From Pelagibacterium sediminicola (lineage in GTDB: Bacteria; Pseudomonadota; Alphaproteobacteria; Rhizobiales; Devosiaceae): DNA of 64,000 nucleotides. The position numbers and the translations under genes are program-made. The notes under the pieces were generated by a model. That model was not told where the DNA came from. It searched no databases and worked only from the letters and a program-made list of their open reading frames with translations. The stretch spans positions 1 through 64,000 of the forward strand of contig NZ_QMEL01000004.1 in the NCBI RefSeq assembly GCF_003390885.1, in the 5' to 3' direction. Within the stretch, counting starts at the first letter, position 1, and the number at the start of each line of letters is the position of its first letter. Shown piece by piece: positions 55,771 through 63,756 of this stretch.

Positions 55771-56508
55771 CTATTGCCCCACGATCTGCGGCAGGCTGGC
55801 AAAGCCGTCGGTCGCCGGCACCATATGATCCGCGCCATCTGCCGCCGCCATGCGCACCGTCAGGTCCTGCGCCTTGGCCGGGAGCATCTTGGCCATGATG
55901 GGGCCGAGCTTGCGCGGGTTCATCATTTTTCCGACCCGCAACAGCACCGCCATGTCGAGATCGTTGAAGATCGTCGCCGCATCTGCGGGGCGCATGTTCT
56001 CGTACATGGTGATGAGTCCGGCAAACTGTTCCGCCTCGCGCGCTTCCTGCGCGTCCATGGTGGCGTTGATACGTGCCTCGATATCGGCCAACTCGCTCAG
56101 CCGTTCCTCGATGCGGGTTTCGGCGGCTTCGACCACCGCAAGGCGCAGATCGAGTTCGCGCGCAAGATCGTCAAGCGCCGCGCGCCGCGCCGCCAGCCGC
56201 TCAAGAATGACCTGCTCCGTATCGTCCTGCTCGAAACCGGCGATCTCGCCCGACCTCCCGGTGGCGAGATCCCGCGTGGGAATCGTGCCGCCATCCTCGA
56301 CGGACGGAACGCTCTCGAACAGCGCCCGCGCCGCAAGATCGGCCGCCGCAAGGTCCGCATCGCTCGTGCCCTCACCGCCTTCCTGCGCCATCAGTTGCGT
56401 CGTGCCGCTCAGCACATAGCCGCCACCCGAGACCAGCCCTGCCACCTTGAGGACAAGGAGCGCTGAGGCGGCCAGGATGACGATGGGCAGCAACCGGATG
56501 GTTTTCAC
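55771..56508 (-). CDS. motE: MotE-like flagellar protein with MgtE N-terminal domain
   Basis: This 245-residue exported or membrane-anchored protein has one N-terminal hydrophobic segment (~6-27), a coiled coil (~75-150, LAARRAALDDLARELDLRLAVVEAAETRIEERL) and a C-terminal MgtE_N-like helical domain (MYENMRPADAATIFNDLDMAVLLRVGKMMNPRKLGPIMAKM). In Sinorhizobium MotE is a periplasmic chaperone for MotC (family knowledge); no motC is visible here. Its start overlaps the DUF6468 gene's stop by four bases. Confidence 0.8.
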   Translation of the reverse strand: MKTIRLLPIVILAASALLVLKVAGLVSGGGYVLSGTTQLMAQEGGEGTSDADLAAADLAARALFESVPSVEDGGTIPTRDLATGRSGEIAGFEQDDTEQVILERLAARRAALDDLARELDLRLAVVEAAETRIEERLSELADIEARINATMDAQEAREAEQFAGLITMYENMRPADAATIFNDLDMAVLLRVGKMMNPRKLGPIMAKMLPAKAQDLTVRMAAADGADHMVPATDGFASLPQIVGQ

Positions 56509-56927
56509 GCCGCGCTGCTCCTGCGCCGCTGGTGATCGTTGAGCGTGCGAAGGGCCGCCGAAGCGCGCTGACCTTCAAGCTCGGCGCCCTTGGAACTGCG
56601 TGCAGCCTCCGTGATCCTGGCGATCCGGTCCATCACGGCCTGCCCGGAGTTGACGTGATTGGCAAGCTCGATCGCGAAGCGCTCGGCCTCGTTGAGCCGC
56701 TGGTTGAGCGTCTCGTCGGCCTCCACTGCCGTTTCGCGCAACCCCTTGATGGCGGTGTTGGCCATGGTGGTTGCCTGCACCAGATCGGCGATCATCTGCT
56801 GGAGCGCGGTCCGGTCGGACTGCAGATTGGCGATCTTGCGGTTGAGAACGATGCAGTAACCGATTGTCGTTGCCAGAAGGACGGCCACCGCCCCCTCGAT
56901 GACAAGCCCGAGTGAAAGCCCCATCAT
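56505..56927 (-). CDS. DUF6468 flagellar-cluster protein
   Basis: This 140-residue protein has one N-terminal TM helix (~5-27) and a cytoplasmic or periplasmic coiled coil (LQQMIADLVQATTMANTAIKGLRETAVEADETLNQRLNEAERFA). It matches the DUF6468 pattern found next to fliM in alphaproteobacteria. Function unknown. It overlaps fliM upstream and motE downstream by four bases each, so the three are translationally coupled. Confidence 0.75.
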   Translation of the reverse strand: MMGLSLGLVIEGAVAVLLATTIGYCIVLNRKIANLQSDRTALQQMIADLVQATTMANTAIKGLRETAVEADETLNQRLNEAERFAIELANHVNSGQAVMDRIARITEAARSSKGAELEGQRASAALRTLNDHQRRRSSAA

Positions 56928-58015
56928 GTGTTGTTCTCCACCTGTTCATCCATTGCCTCGAACGCCGCCATGGTCACCTTGGGCGGATTGAGGGGGCGCG
57001 TGACGCGCACCGATACGTTGTTTCCGATATGGCCCATCACGGCCTTGGTGAGATCCACCGTGCCGCAGCGCAGGGTCACCGGGTCCGTGGGCGTCCTGTC
57101 GAACATGATGGTGTCGCCCTTCTCCAGCCCCAGGATTTTCGAGAGCGGCATGTCCATCTCGTGCAGCACTGCCGAAATCTCGGTGTCGGCGGCATAGATT
57201 TCCGTTGCCAGATGCCCTTCCCAGATCGGGTCGCGGCCGAATTTCTCACCCATATACATCTGGAGCAACTGCTCGCGGATCGGCTCGATGGTCGCGTAGG
57301 GCAGCATGATCTCGATCTTGCCGCCCCGGTCGTCCATGTCGATCCGGAGTTCAACGAGGATCGCCGCATTACCGGGACGCGAAATGGCGGCGAAGCGCGG
57401 ATTGGTCTCCATCCGGTCGAGCTTGAAGGTCACCTGCGTCAGCGGCTCGAACGCCTTGCGCATGTCGTCGAGCACGTGCTCGATCATCCGCCGCGCCAGC
57501 GCCAGCTCGATGGTGGTATAGGGCCGCCCCTCGATGCGGATGACGCTCGACCCGCGCCGCCCGCCCAGCAGCACGTCGATCATCGAATAGATAAGGTTCG
57601 AATCGACCGTCAGAAGCCCAAAATTATCCCATTCCTCGGCCTTGATGACCGAGAGGATCGCAGGCAGCGGGATCGAGTTGAGATAATCGCCGAACCGCAC
57701 CGACGAGATGGAATCGAGCGCGACCTCGACATTGTCGGAGGTAAAATTCCTCAGCGTCGTCGTCGCCAGCCGGACCAGCCGGTCGAAGGCGATTTCCAGC
57801 ATCGGCAGGCGCTCATAGCTCACCAGCGCCGAATTGATCAGTGCCCGCACGCCCGTGAGCTCGACACTGGACCCCACGCTTGCATCAAAGCCCAGCAGCG
57901 AGTCGATCTCGTCCTGGTTGAGCACCCGGTCGACGCCGTCCGCGCCCTGCTCAGCCTCGAGCATGGCCGCCCAGTCGTCGCCCAGCGATCCGCCTTTTTC
58001 TTCGGGTTCGGCCAT
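56924..58015 (-). CDS. fliM: Flagellar motor switch protein FliM
   Basis: This 363-residue C-ring protein senses CheY-P. The N-terminal LNQDEIDSLLGFD is the CheY-binding motif, the CheC-like middle domain includes SYERLPMLEIAFDRLVRLATTTLRNFT, and the C-terminal SpoA domain ends near MGHIGNNVSVRVTRP. It lies nine bases after fliL and overlaps the DUF6468 gene. Confidence 0.96.
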   Translation of the reverse strand: MAEPEEKGGSLGDDWAAMLEAEQGADGVDRVLNQDEIDSLLGFDASVGSSVELTGVRALINSALVSYERLPMLEIAFDRLVRLATTTLRNFTSDNVEVALDSISSVRFGDYLNSIPLPAILSVIKAEEWDNFGLLTVDSNLIYSMIDVLLGGRRGSSVIRIEGRPYTTIELALARRMIEHVLDDMRKAFEPLTQVTFKLDRMETNPRFAAISRPGNAAILVELRIDMDDRGGKIEIMLPYATIEPIREQLLQMYMGEKFGRDPIWEGHLATEIYAADTEISAVLHEMDMPLSKILGLEKGDTIMFDRTPTDPVTLRCGTVDLTKAVMGHIGNNVSVRVTRPLNPPKVTMAAFEAMDEQVENNT

Positions 58016-58024
58016 CGCGCGCCC

Positions 58025-58528
58025 CTACTGCACCAGAAGTTCTTTAAACAGGATATTGTCCACCGACGCGGGATAGACCGCGAGATTGATGCGGCGGTGC
58101 AATTCCTCCTTGAGCCGGTAAACGCCGGCCGATCCTTCCAGATCCGACCGGCGCAGTTCCCGCAGATAGACCTGGAACGTGTCCAGCACGCGCGGCAGGC
58201 GCGGTTCAATCATTGCCATGGCGGCGGGATCGCGCACTTCGAGCGCAATCGACAGGCGCAGGAATTCCGGCGCGCCGCCCCCATTGTTGAGATTGACGGT
58301 GATCACCGGCAGGTCGAAAAAATGCGGCTCGGCGACATCGGCCACCGCAGCGCTTCCCGTCCCCGATCCGGCGTCCGACCCCATGAGGAACCAGGCCCCG
58401 GCCCCCGACGCGAGGACGAGCGCCCCCGCCACCGCGCCGACGATCATGAGACGCCCACGGCCCTTCCTGCCCTCCGCGCCGGCATTCCCGGCGCCTTCGG
58501 CAACTTCGCTCTCAGTCACATCGCTCAT
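58025..58528 (-). CDS. fliL: Flagellar basal body-associated protein FliL
   Basis: This 167-residue single-span inner-membrane protein has a TM helix (~29-48) and a periplasmic domain with HFFDLPVITVNLN and PRVLDTFQVYLRELRRSDLEGSAGVYRLKEEL, the FliL signature. It supports stator function. ATG 58528 is preferred over an ATG 14 codons upstream. First gene of fliL-fliM-DUF6468-motE-TPR. Confidence 0.93.
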   Translation of the reverse strand: MSDVTESEVAEGAGNAGAEGRKGRGRLMIVGAVAGALVLASGAGAWFLMGSDAGSGTGSAAVADVAEPHFFDLPVITVNLNNGGGAPEFLRLSIALEVRDPAAMAMIEPRLPRVLDTFQVYLRELRRSDLEGSAGVYRLKEELHRRINLAVYPASVDNILFKELLVQ

Positions 58529-58591
58529 CGATAGCCCCGAATCCCCCGGAAAGGCCGGCTTTCCCGGCACCTCCAGCTAATCCGCGCAAGG

Positions 58592-58606
58592 TTAACGAAT
58601 GGTTAC
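58592..58606. promoter_or_regulatory. CtrA-like box upstream of fliL
   Basis: TTAA-CGAATGG-TTAC matches the CtrA consensus at seven of eight fixed positions and lies 64 bases upstream of the fliL start. Confidence 0.5.
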
Positions 58607-58621
58607 CATTACCCGTCCAGC

Positions 58622-58648
58622 GGCAGGATTTGCCCGGCAAATCTTGCC
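58622..58648. promoter_or_regulatory. Tandem flagellar palindromes between fliL and flgF
   Basis: GGCAGGATTTGCC (58622-58634) and GGCAAATCTTGCC (58636-58648) lie one base apart. The second is identical to site 1 upstream of flgB, and the first differs by one base from its reverse complement. They are 77-103 bases upstream of the flgF sigma-54-type promoter, a typical enhancer distance. Confidence 0.65.
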
Positions 58649-58660
58649 GCCGGGTTAAGA

Positions 58661-58675
58661 ATAACCCACCGTTAA
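58661..58675 (-). promoter_or_regulatory. CtrA-like box on the flgF side
   Basis: On the minus strand TTAA-CGGTGGG-TTAT matches seven of the eight fixed CtrA positions. A further TTAA lies at 58655-58658. Confidence 0.45.
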
Positions 58676-58724
58676 CGTCGCCCTCGTTCATACCAAACCT
58701 TTGATTTTATTAAAATTTCCAGTC

Positions 58725-58740
58725 TGGCACACCGCATGCA
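58725..58740 (+). promoter_or_regulatory. Sigma-54-type promoter of flgF
   Basis: TGGCAC-ACCGC-ATGCA fits the -24/-12 consensus TGGCAC-N5-TTGCA with one mismatch, and GG and GC are spaced by exactly ten bases. It lies 62 bases before the flgF start codon. Confidence 0.65.
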
Positions 58741-58802
58741 AGGCATCAGGCGGAAAGCCCGCTTGGGGAAGTGGGCCTCCAGATGAAACGGGGAAACCGC
58801 GC

Positions 58803-59546
58803 ATGATCGAGAACGCGCAATTGATTGGCCTTTCGCGGCAGATGGCACTCCGGCGCCAGATGGATGTGCTCGCCAACAACATGGCCAACATCAATTCGAC
58901 GGGCTTCAAGGCCGAGGCAGTTCTTTTCGAGGAATACATCATGCCGGTCGCCGCCGACCGCACCTTTCCGCGCGGCGACCAGCCGCTGTCCTATGTCCAT
59001 GACTGGGCAACGATGCACGACCTCGCGGCCGGATCGATCACCCAGACGGGCAACCCGCTCGACCTGGCGCTCTCGGGCGAGGGCTTTTTCGCCGTAGAGG
59101 GCCCCGAGGGCGAGCGCTGGACGCGCAATGGCGTTTTCGAGATCAACGCCCAGGGCACCCTCGTCACCCAGAACGGCTATCCCGTTCTCTCGCGCACCGG
59201 CGATCCGATCCAGTTCGATGTCGGGGAAACCGACATCAATATCACCGCCGATGGCCAGATCACCTCGAGCGCCGGCAACAAGGGCATTCTTCGCGTCGTC
59301 GAATTCGCGAACGCACAAGAGCTGACCCGCACCGGCGATACCATGTTCACCGGCGGCACGCCGCGCGAGGCGCAAGCGACCGCTGTCGTGCAGGGCGCCA
59401 TCGAGCGCTCCAACGTCTCGGGCATATCCGAGATGTCCGAAATGATCCGCGTCACCCGCGCCTACACCTCTCTGGCGGACCTGATGAACAAGCAGGACGA
59501 ACTCCGCCGCAACGCCATCCAGCGTCTTGGCGACGCGCAAGCCTGA
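58803..59546 (+). CDS. flgF: Flagellar basal-body rod protein FlgF
   Basis: This 247-residue proximal-rod protein has the rod motif MALRRQMDVLANNMANINSTGFKAE at the start, the DLALSGEGFFAVEGPEGERWTRNGVF core and a C-terminal MSEMIRVTRAYTSLADLM helix. ATG 58803 is chosen for the family N-terminus, with GGGGAAA upstream. First gene of flgF-flgG-flgA-flgH. Confidence 0.95.
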   Translation: MIENAQLIGLSRQMALRRQMDVLANNMANINSTGFKAEAVLFEEYIMPVAADRTFPRGDQPLSYVHDWATMHDLAAGSITQTGNPLDLALSGEGFFAVEGPEGERWTRNGVFEINAQGTLVTQNGYPVLSRTGDPIQFDVGETDINITADGQITSSAGNKGILRVVEFANAQELTRTGDTMFTGGTPREAQATAVVQGAIERSNVSGISEMSEMIRVTRAYTSLADLMNKQDELRRNAIQRLGDAQA

Positions 59547-59558
59547 GGAAACTAAGCC

Positions 59559-60344
59559 ATGAAAGCCCTCTATATAGCCTCGACCGGCATGGCCGCCCAG
59601 GAACGCAATGTCGAAGTGATTTCCAACAATATCGCGAACATGCGCACGACCGGCTACAAGCGCCAGCGCGCCGAGTTCCAGGACCTGCTCTACCAGTCCT
59701 ACCGCCGCGCCGGTTCGGCCACTTCGGATGCGGGAACCCAGGTGCCGGTCGGCATCGAGATCGGCTCGGGCGTCAAGCTCGCCGCCACCGCCCGCATCAT
59801 GACGCAGGGCAACGTCGTGCCCACCGAAAAGGACCTCGACATCGCCATTCGCGGCGAAGGTTTCCTCACCGTCGCGCTGCCCGATGGGCGCACCGCCTAT
59901 ACCCGCGACGGCACGCTCGAACGCGATGCCACCGGCCTTCTGGTCAATGTCGACGGCTTCCAGATCGAGCCGGGGATCATCATCCCCGAAGACGCAACGG
60001 CCATCTCGATCAGCCGGGACGGCATCGTCGAGGCGTATGTGGGCGACGAGACGCTGCCCGTCCAGCTCGGTCAGATCCAACTGGCGCGCTTCGTCAACAA
60101 GGGCGGGCTGGAATCGATCGGGGACAATCTGTTCGTCGAGACCGGCGCCAGCGGGCAGGCCCAGATCGGCTTTCCCGGCGGCGAGGGCATGGGGTCGCTC
60201 ATTCAGGGTTATCTTGAGAACGCCAATGTCAACGCCGTCACCGAAATGGCCGACCTGATCGCCGCCCAGCGCGCCTACGAAATGAACGCGCGGGTGATCT
60301 CGGGCGCCGACCAGATGCTGCAGGCCACGGCCCAGCTTCGCTGA
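59559..60344 (+). CDS. flgG: Flagellar distal rod protein FlgG
   Basis: This 261-residue distal-rod protein has YIASTGMAAQERNVEVISNNIANMRTTGYK, AIRGEGFLTVALPDGRTAYTRDG and a terminal EMNARVISGADQMLQATAQLR. It is full length for the family and lies 12 bases after flgF. Confidence 0.96.
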   Translation: MKALYIASTGMAAQERNVEVISNNIANMRTTGYKRQRAEFQDLLYQSYRRAGSATSDAGTQVPVGIEIGSGVKLAATARIMTQGNVVPTEKDLDIAIRGEGFLTVALPDGRTAYTRDGTLERDATGLLVNVDGFQIEPGIIIPEDATAISISRDGIVEAYVGDETLPVQLGQIQLARFVNKGGLESIGDNLFVETGASGQAQIGFPGGEGMGSLIQGYLENANVNAVTEMADLIAAQRAYEMNARVISGADQMLQATAQLR

Positions 60345-60367
60345 CGACTGAAAGGAGGGTTTGAGTG

Positions 60368-61309
60368 ATGTTCAAACGTACCATACTCGCACTGGTTTTT
60401 GCCACGATGGCCACCGCCGCCCAGGCCATGCCCGTCCTGCGGGGCGACATTTCCGTCAACGCAGCGCTCGTGACAGTCGGCGACATCTTCGCCAATGCCG
60501 GCCTTGTCGCGGAAACGGCGATCTTCCGCGCACCCCAGCCCGGCACGTCGGGGTTCGTCACCCTCGAGCAGATTGCCGCCGCAGTCGCGCCGCATGGCCT
60601 CGAGGATTTCGAGACCGCTGGCCTTGATCGCATCCGCGTCACCCGTCCCGGTATCGCTGTCGATATGGAGATGATCGAGGGACTAATCGCCGCCGACCTT
60701 TCCGGGCGCGGCATCCTCAACGGCGCCATGAACATGCAGATCGCGCTCGATGCGCCCCTGCCCATGCTCAACGCGGCAGCCACCCAAACCCCAGTCTCGC
60801 TGGTCATCCTGCGCTATATGCCGGGGTCTTCGACATTCTCGGCCCGCTTCGAGGTCGCCGGGCGCGATGCTCCGCTCGATATCGCCGGGCAGATCCAGCT
60901 CATGATCGAGGCCCCGCACCTCGCCCGCTCGCTCCCCGCAGGGTCGATCCTCGGCGTGGACGATGTGGAATTCCGCCTCGTCCCTCTGCCCTACGCTGAA
61001 AATGCGGGCGTGGTGAGCATCGACAACATCATCGGCAAGCAACTCCAGCGCCAGACCCGCGCAGGGGTATTGATCCGGCCCGCCGACATTTCGGCGCCCG
61101 AACTGATCTCGCGCAACGATACCGTCACCGTCATCTATCGCCAGGGCCCGTTGACGCTCACGACGCGCGGCCAGGCCCTCAATGCAGCCAGCCTTTCCGA
61201 ACCGGTCAGCGTGCTCAATCCCATGACCCGCAAGGTCATGCACGGCACGGTAATCGAGAACGGGACGGTTCTGATTTCGAGCAGCAGCCAGCAGATCGCC
61301 GGGCTCTGA
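60368..61309 (+). CDS. flgA: Flagellar P-ring assembly chaperone FlgA
   Basis: This 313-residue periplasmic protein has a signal peptide (ATAAQAMPV) and a C-terminal SAF-like domain (SLPAGSILGVDDVEFRLV, then RAGVLIRPADISAP and NPMTRKVMHGTVIENG). FlgA helps FlgI form the P ring. AGGAGG nine bases upstream supports ATG 60368; a GTG one codon earlier is open. The usual partner flgI does not follow; flgH does. Confidence 0.92.
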   Translation: MFKRTILALVFATMATAAQAMPVLRGDISVNAALVTVGDIFANAGLVAETAIFRAPQPGTSGFVTLEQIAAAVAPHGLEDFETAGLDRIRVTRPGIAVDMEMIEGLIAADLSGRGILNGAMNMQIALDAPLPMLNAAATQTPVSLVILRYMPGSSTFSARFEVAGRDAPLDIAGQIQLMIEAPHLARSLPAGSILGVDDVEFRLVPLPYAENAGVVSIDNIIGKQLQRQTRAGVLIRPADISAPELISRNDTVTVIYRQGPLTLTTRGQALNAASLSEPVSVLNPMTRKVMHGTVIENGTVLISSSSQQIAGL

Positions 61310-61359
61310 CACCGCCTTTCACCGCGATTGGGGAATCGCGGCACTAACGGGGAAATGAA

Positions 61360-62100
61360 ATGAAAACGATCTTCAAAATCCTGACCGGCCTTGCGCTCGT
61401 CACAACGCTTGCGGCCTGCAACACCACCGACCGCCTCGCCAATATCGGCAAGGCCCCGGCACTTTCGCCCATCGTCGACCCCACCGTCACCGCCGGCTAC
61501 CGTCCGGTCTCGATGCCCATGCCCGTCCAGGAACCCGCTATCTATCAGGCCAATTCCCTGTTCCGCACCGACGCGCGCGGCTTTTTCAAGGACCAGCGTG
61601 CCGCCAAGGTCGGCGACATCCTGACGGTTCTCGTCGCCATCGATGACCGCGCCCAGATCGGCAACACCACTTCGGCGAGCCGCACATCGAGCAATTCGAC
61701 CGGCCTTTCCGGCGTGATGGGCTCGATCTTCAATTCCGCTACACCGGCCGATGTCAGCGCGGACGCCGCGCTCGGCACCAATTCGGGCATCAACAATTCC
61801 GGCAACGGATCGGTCAACCGTTCCGAGCGCGTGACGACCAGCGTCGCCGCCGTCATTACCCAGGTGCTGCCCAACGGCAATCTGGTGATCGAGGGGCGTC
61901 AGGAAGTGCGGGTCAATTTCGAGGTCCGCGACCTGATCGTCGCCGGGATCGTGCGGCCCGAGGACATCGGCTCGGACAACACCATCCCCTCCACCAAGAT
62001 CGCCGAAGCACGGATCGCCTATGGCGGACGCGGCCAGATCACCGACGTCCAGCAGCCCCGTTATGGCCAGCAGGTCCTCGACGCGATCCTGCCCTTCTAG
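61360..62100 (+). CDS. flgH: Flagellar L-ring protein FlgH
   Basis: This 246-residue outer-membrane lipoprotein has lipobox TLAACN, SLFRTDARGFFKDQRAAKVGDILTV and the C-terminal GNLVIEGRQEVRVNFEVRDLIVAGIVRPEDI, both FlgH signatures. It forms the L ring around the rod. Last gene of the flgF unit, followed by a strong terminator. Confidence 0.95.
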   Translation: MKTIFKILTGLALVTTLAACNTTDRLANIGKAPALSPIVDPTVTAGYRPVSMPMPVQEPAIYQANSLFRTDARGFFKDQRAAKVGDILTVLVAIDDRAQIGNTTSASRTSSNSTGLSGVMGSIFNSATPADVSADAALGTNSGINNSGNGSVNRSERVTTSVAAVITQVLPNGNLVIEGRQEVRVNFEVRDLIVAGIVRPEDIGSDNTIPSTKIAEARIAYGGRGQITDVQQPRYGQQVLDAILPF

Positions 62101-62186
62101 GAACGGCACCATCCCCAAGGCCGCCTGCCTTCCCCAATTCGGGCAGGCGTCCTTCCTGGCTCTCCTTCCCCGTTGAGCCGGAAAAC

Positions 62187-62222
62187 AGGGGCGCGGCACT
62201 TTCCCCGCCGCGCCCCTTTTTG
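62187..62222 (+). terminator. Rho-independent terminator after flgH
   Basis: AGGGGCGCGGC pairs with GCCGCGCCCCT across a short loop and is followed by TTTTTG, about 85 bases after the flgH stop. Confidence 0.88.
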
Positions 62223-62255
62223 CGTCGGAATATCATGGATGGCGGCTTGAAAGCC

Positions 62256-63194
62256 TCAGAACGCCACCGACGCTCCCAGAACCACGCCGCCCGAAAGCGC
62301 ATGGCTCCACGCCGGGATCGCCGGTCCGCTTCCGCCGCCGGCCGAATTGAAGACAACCCGGCCGAACCCCAGCTGACCCTCCGCGAACACCCCCACCCTG
62401 ATCTTGGCCGTTTCGGACACCGCATGGGCATAGCCAAGCTCGGTAAAGACCCCGAGGGTCGCAAAATCATAGGCGATGTTGGGCACCGGCCCCAGATCAG
62501 GCCGGAAGTAATGGCTGTCGGAAACCCCCATATATCCGCCCGCTACCTCGACGCGGAAATCGAGCGTACCGTGTTCGGAAACCTCGCGCTCCAGAAGCGC
62601 GCCAATCCCCGCCGAGGCCGACAACACGTCCTGCCCGATCACCGTTCTGGTATTGGGCATCGGCCCCGAAGGGCACGCCGCGCCGCACCGCAGGCCCCTG
62701 GCCGCGTAGCTGGCAAGACCCGCGCCGATGACCGCATAGGGCTGCACGTCAAGGCCACCGACCTGCCAGTCCTCGCCCGGCAGCGAAAAACGCAGGCTCG
62801 CATCGCCGAACCCGCCGATGGCGAGATCGCTGAACGTTTCGGAATAGAGCGTCTGCCCCGCCTCATAATCGCGATCCCCGAAGGTGCCACCGCCCGCTAT
62901 GGGAAAGCCCGCGACAAGCTCGAACCAGCCATCCGCATTGCGGCTCGCGACGACGAACTCGACGTCCATCGTATAAAGCGGCTCATAGCTCAATATGCTC
63001 GTGGGGTTGCCATACGAAGCCATTCCCGGCCCCGGCAGCGGGGTGTACATCGAGGCATCGTGATTGAGCGAAAGATAGCTGGCACCGCCACGCACCTGCA
63101 CGCCGAACGTCACTTCGCCCTGCTGCGCGAACACCGGAGCGCCCGCCGCGGCCAGCGCGACAATCGAAACCACCGATGTACAGATCGCTCTCAC
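62256..63194 (-). CDS. Outer-membrane beta-barrel protein, unknown function
   Basis: This 312-residue protein has a signal peptide (cleavage near VFAQQ), then alternating aromatic/glycine-rich strands and a terminal GASVAF, typical of an outer-membrane barrel. RGLRCGAACPSG contains a close cysteine pair in a likely surface loop. No specific family is recognised. It is convergent with flgH and upstream of nothing obvious. Confidence 0.7.
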   Translation of the reverse strand: MRAICTSVVSIVALAAAGAPVFAQQGEVTFGVQVRGGASYLSLNHDASMYTPLPGPGMASYGNPTSILSYEPLYTMDVEFVVASRNADGWFELVAGFPIAGGGTFGDRDYEAGQTLYSETFSDLAIGGFGDASLRFSLPGEDWQVGGLDVQPYAVIGAGLASYAARGLRCGAACPSGPMPNTRTVIGQDVLSASAGIGALLEREVSEHGTLDFRVEVAGGYMGVSDSHYFRPDLGPVPNIAYDFATLGVFTELGYAHAVSETAKIRVGVFAEGQLGFGRVVFNSAGGGSGPAIPAWSHALSGGVVLGASVAF

Positions 63195-63324
63195 GGCACG
63201 AGGGATCGATAATCGCGAGGAAAAGTCAATCCTTTAGACCGCTTCAGGCTTCGATGGGATCGGGATGCTCCGGCGATTGCAGTGAGATAGAGTTGGACCC
63301 CGAACCAAAACCCCGCACAATTGA

Positions 63325-63756
63325 TCAGTCGTCGCGATAGACCTTTTCGCGGCGCTCGTGCATTTCCTGGGCTTCAAGGCTCAGGGTCGCGATGGGGCGG
63401 GCGTCGAGGCGGGCTATGCCGATGGGCTCGCCGGTTTCCTCGCAATAGCCATAGGACCCGTCTTCGATCCGCTTGAGCGCCGCATCGATCTTGGCGATCA
63501 GCTTGCGCTGCCGGTCGCGGGTGCGCAATTCGAGCGCACGGTCGCTTTCCGACGACGCGCGGTCGGCCATATCGGGATGGTTGGTACTCTCTTCCTGGAG
63601 GTTTTCGAGCGTCCCGCGGCTTTCGCGCAGAATCTCATCCTTCCAGCCATCGAGCTTGCGCCGGAAGTATTCCCGCTGGCGCGGGTTCATGAATTCTTCG
63701 TCCTCGGTAGGACGATAGTCTTCAGCAAGAGCATCAATCGTCATCGAAAGACTCAC
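63325..63756 (-). CDS. dksA: RNA polymerase-binding transcription factor DksA
   Basis: This 143-residue protein binds the RNA polymerase secondary channel and works with ppGpp. A coiled coil (FRRKLDGWKDEILRESR to DRQRKLIAKIDAALKRIEDG) includes DMADRASSESD at its tip. The zinc-finger region reads YGYCEETGEPIGIARLDARP and keeps only the first of four cysteines, as in other alphaproteobacterial DksA. ATG 63744 is a possible shorter start. Confidence 0.93.
   Translation of the reverse strand: MSLSMTIDALAEDYRPTEDEEFMNPRQREYFRRKLDGWKDEILRESRGTLENLQEESTNHPDMADRASSESDRALELRTRDRQRKLIAKIDAALKRIEDGSYGYCEETGEPIGIARLDARPIATLSLEAQEMHERREKVYRDD

Noticed and set aside
53921..55828. 635-residue plus-strand open frame opposite the TPR protein
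   Set aside because: It is a shadow frame with no domain pattern, and it also crosses repeat B copy 3 and part of motE.
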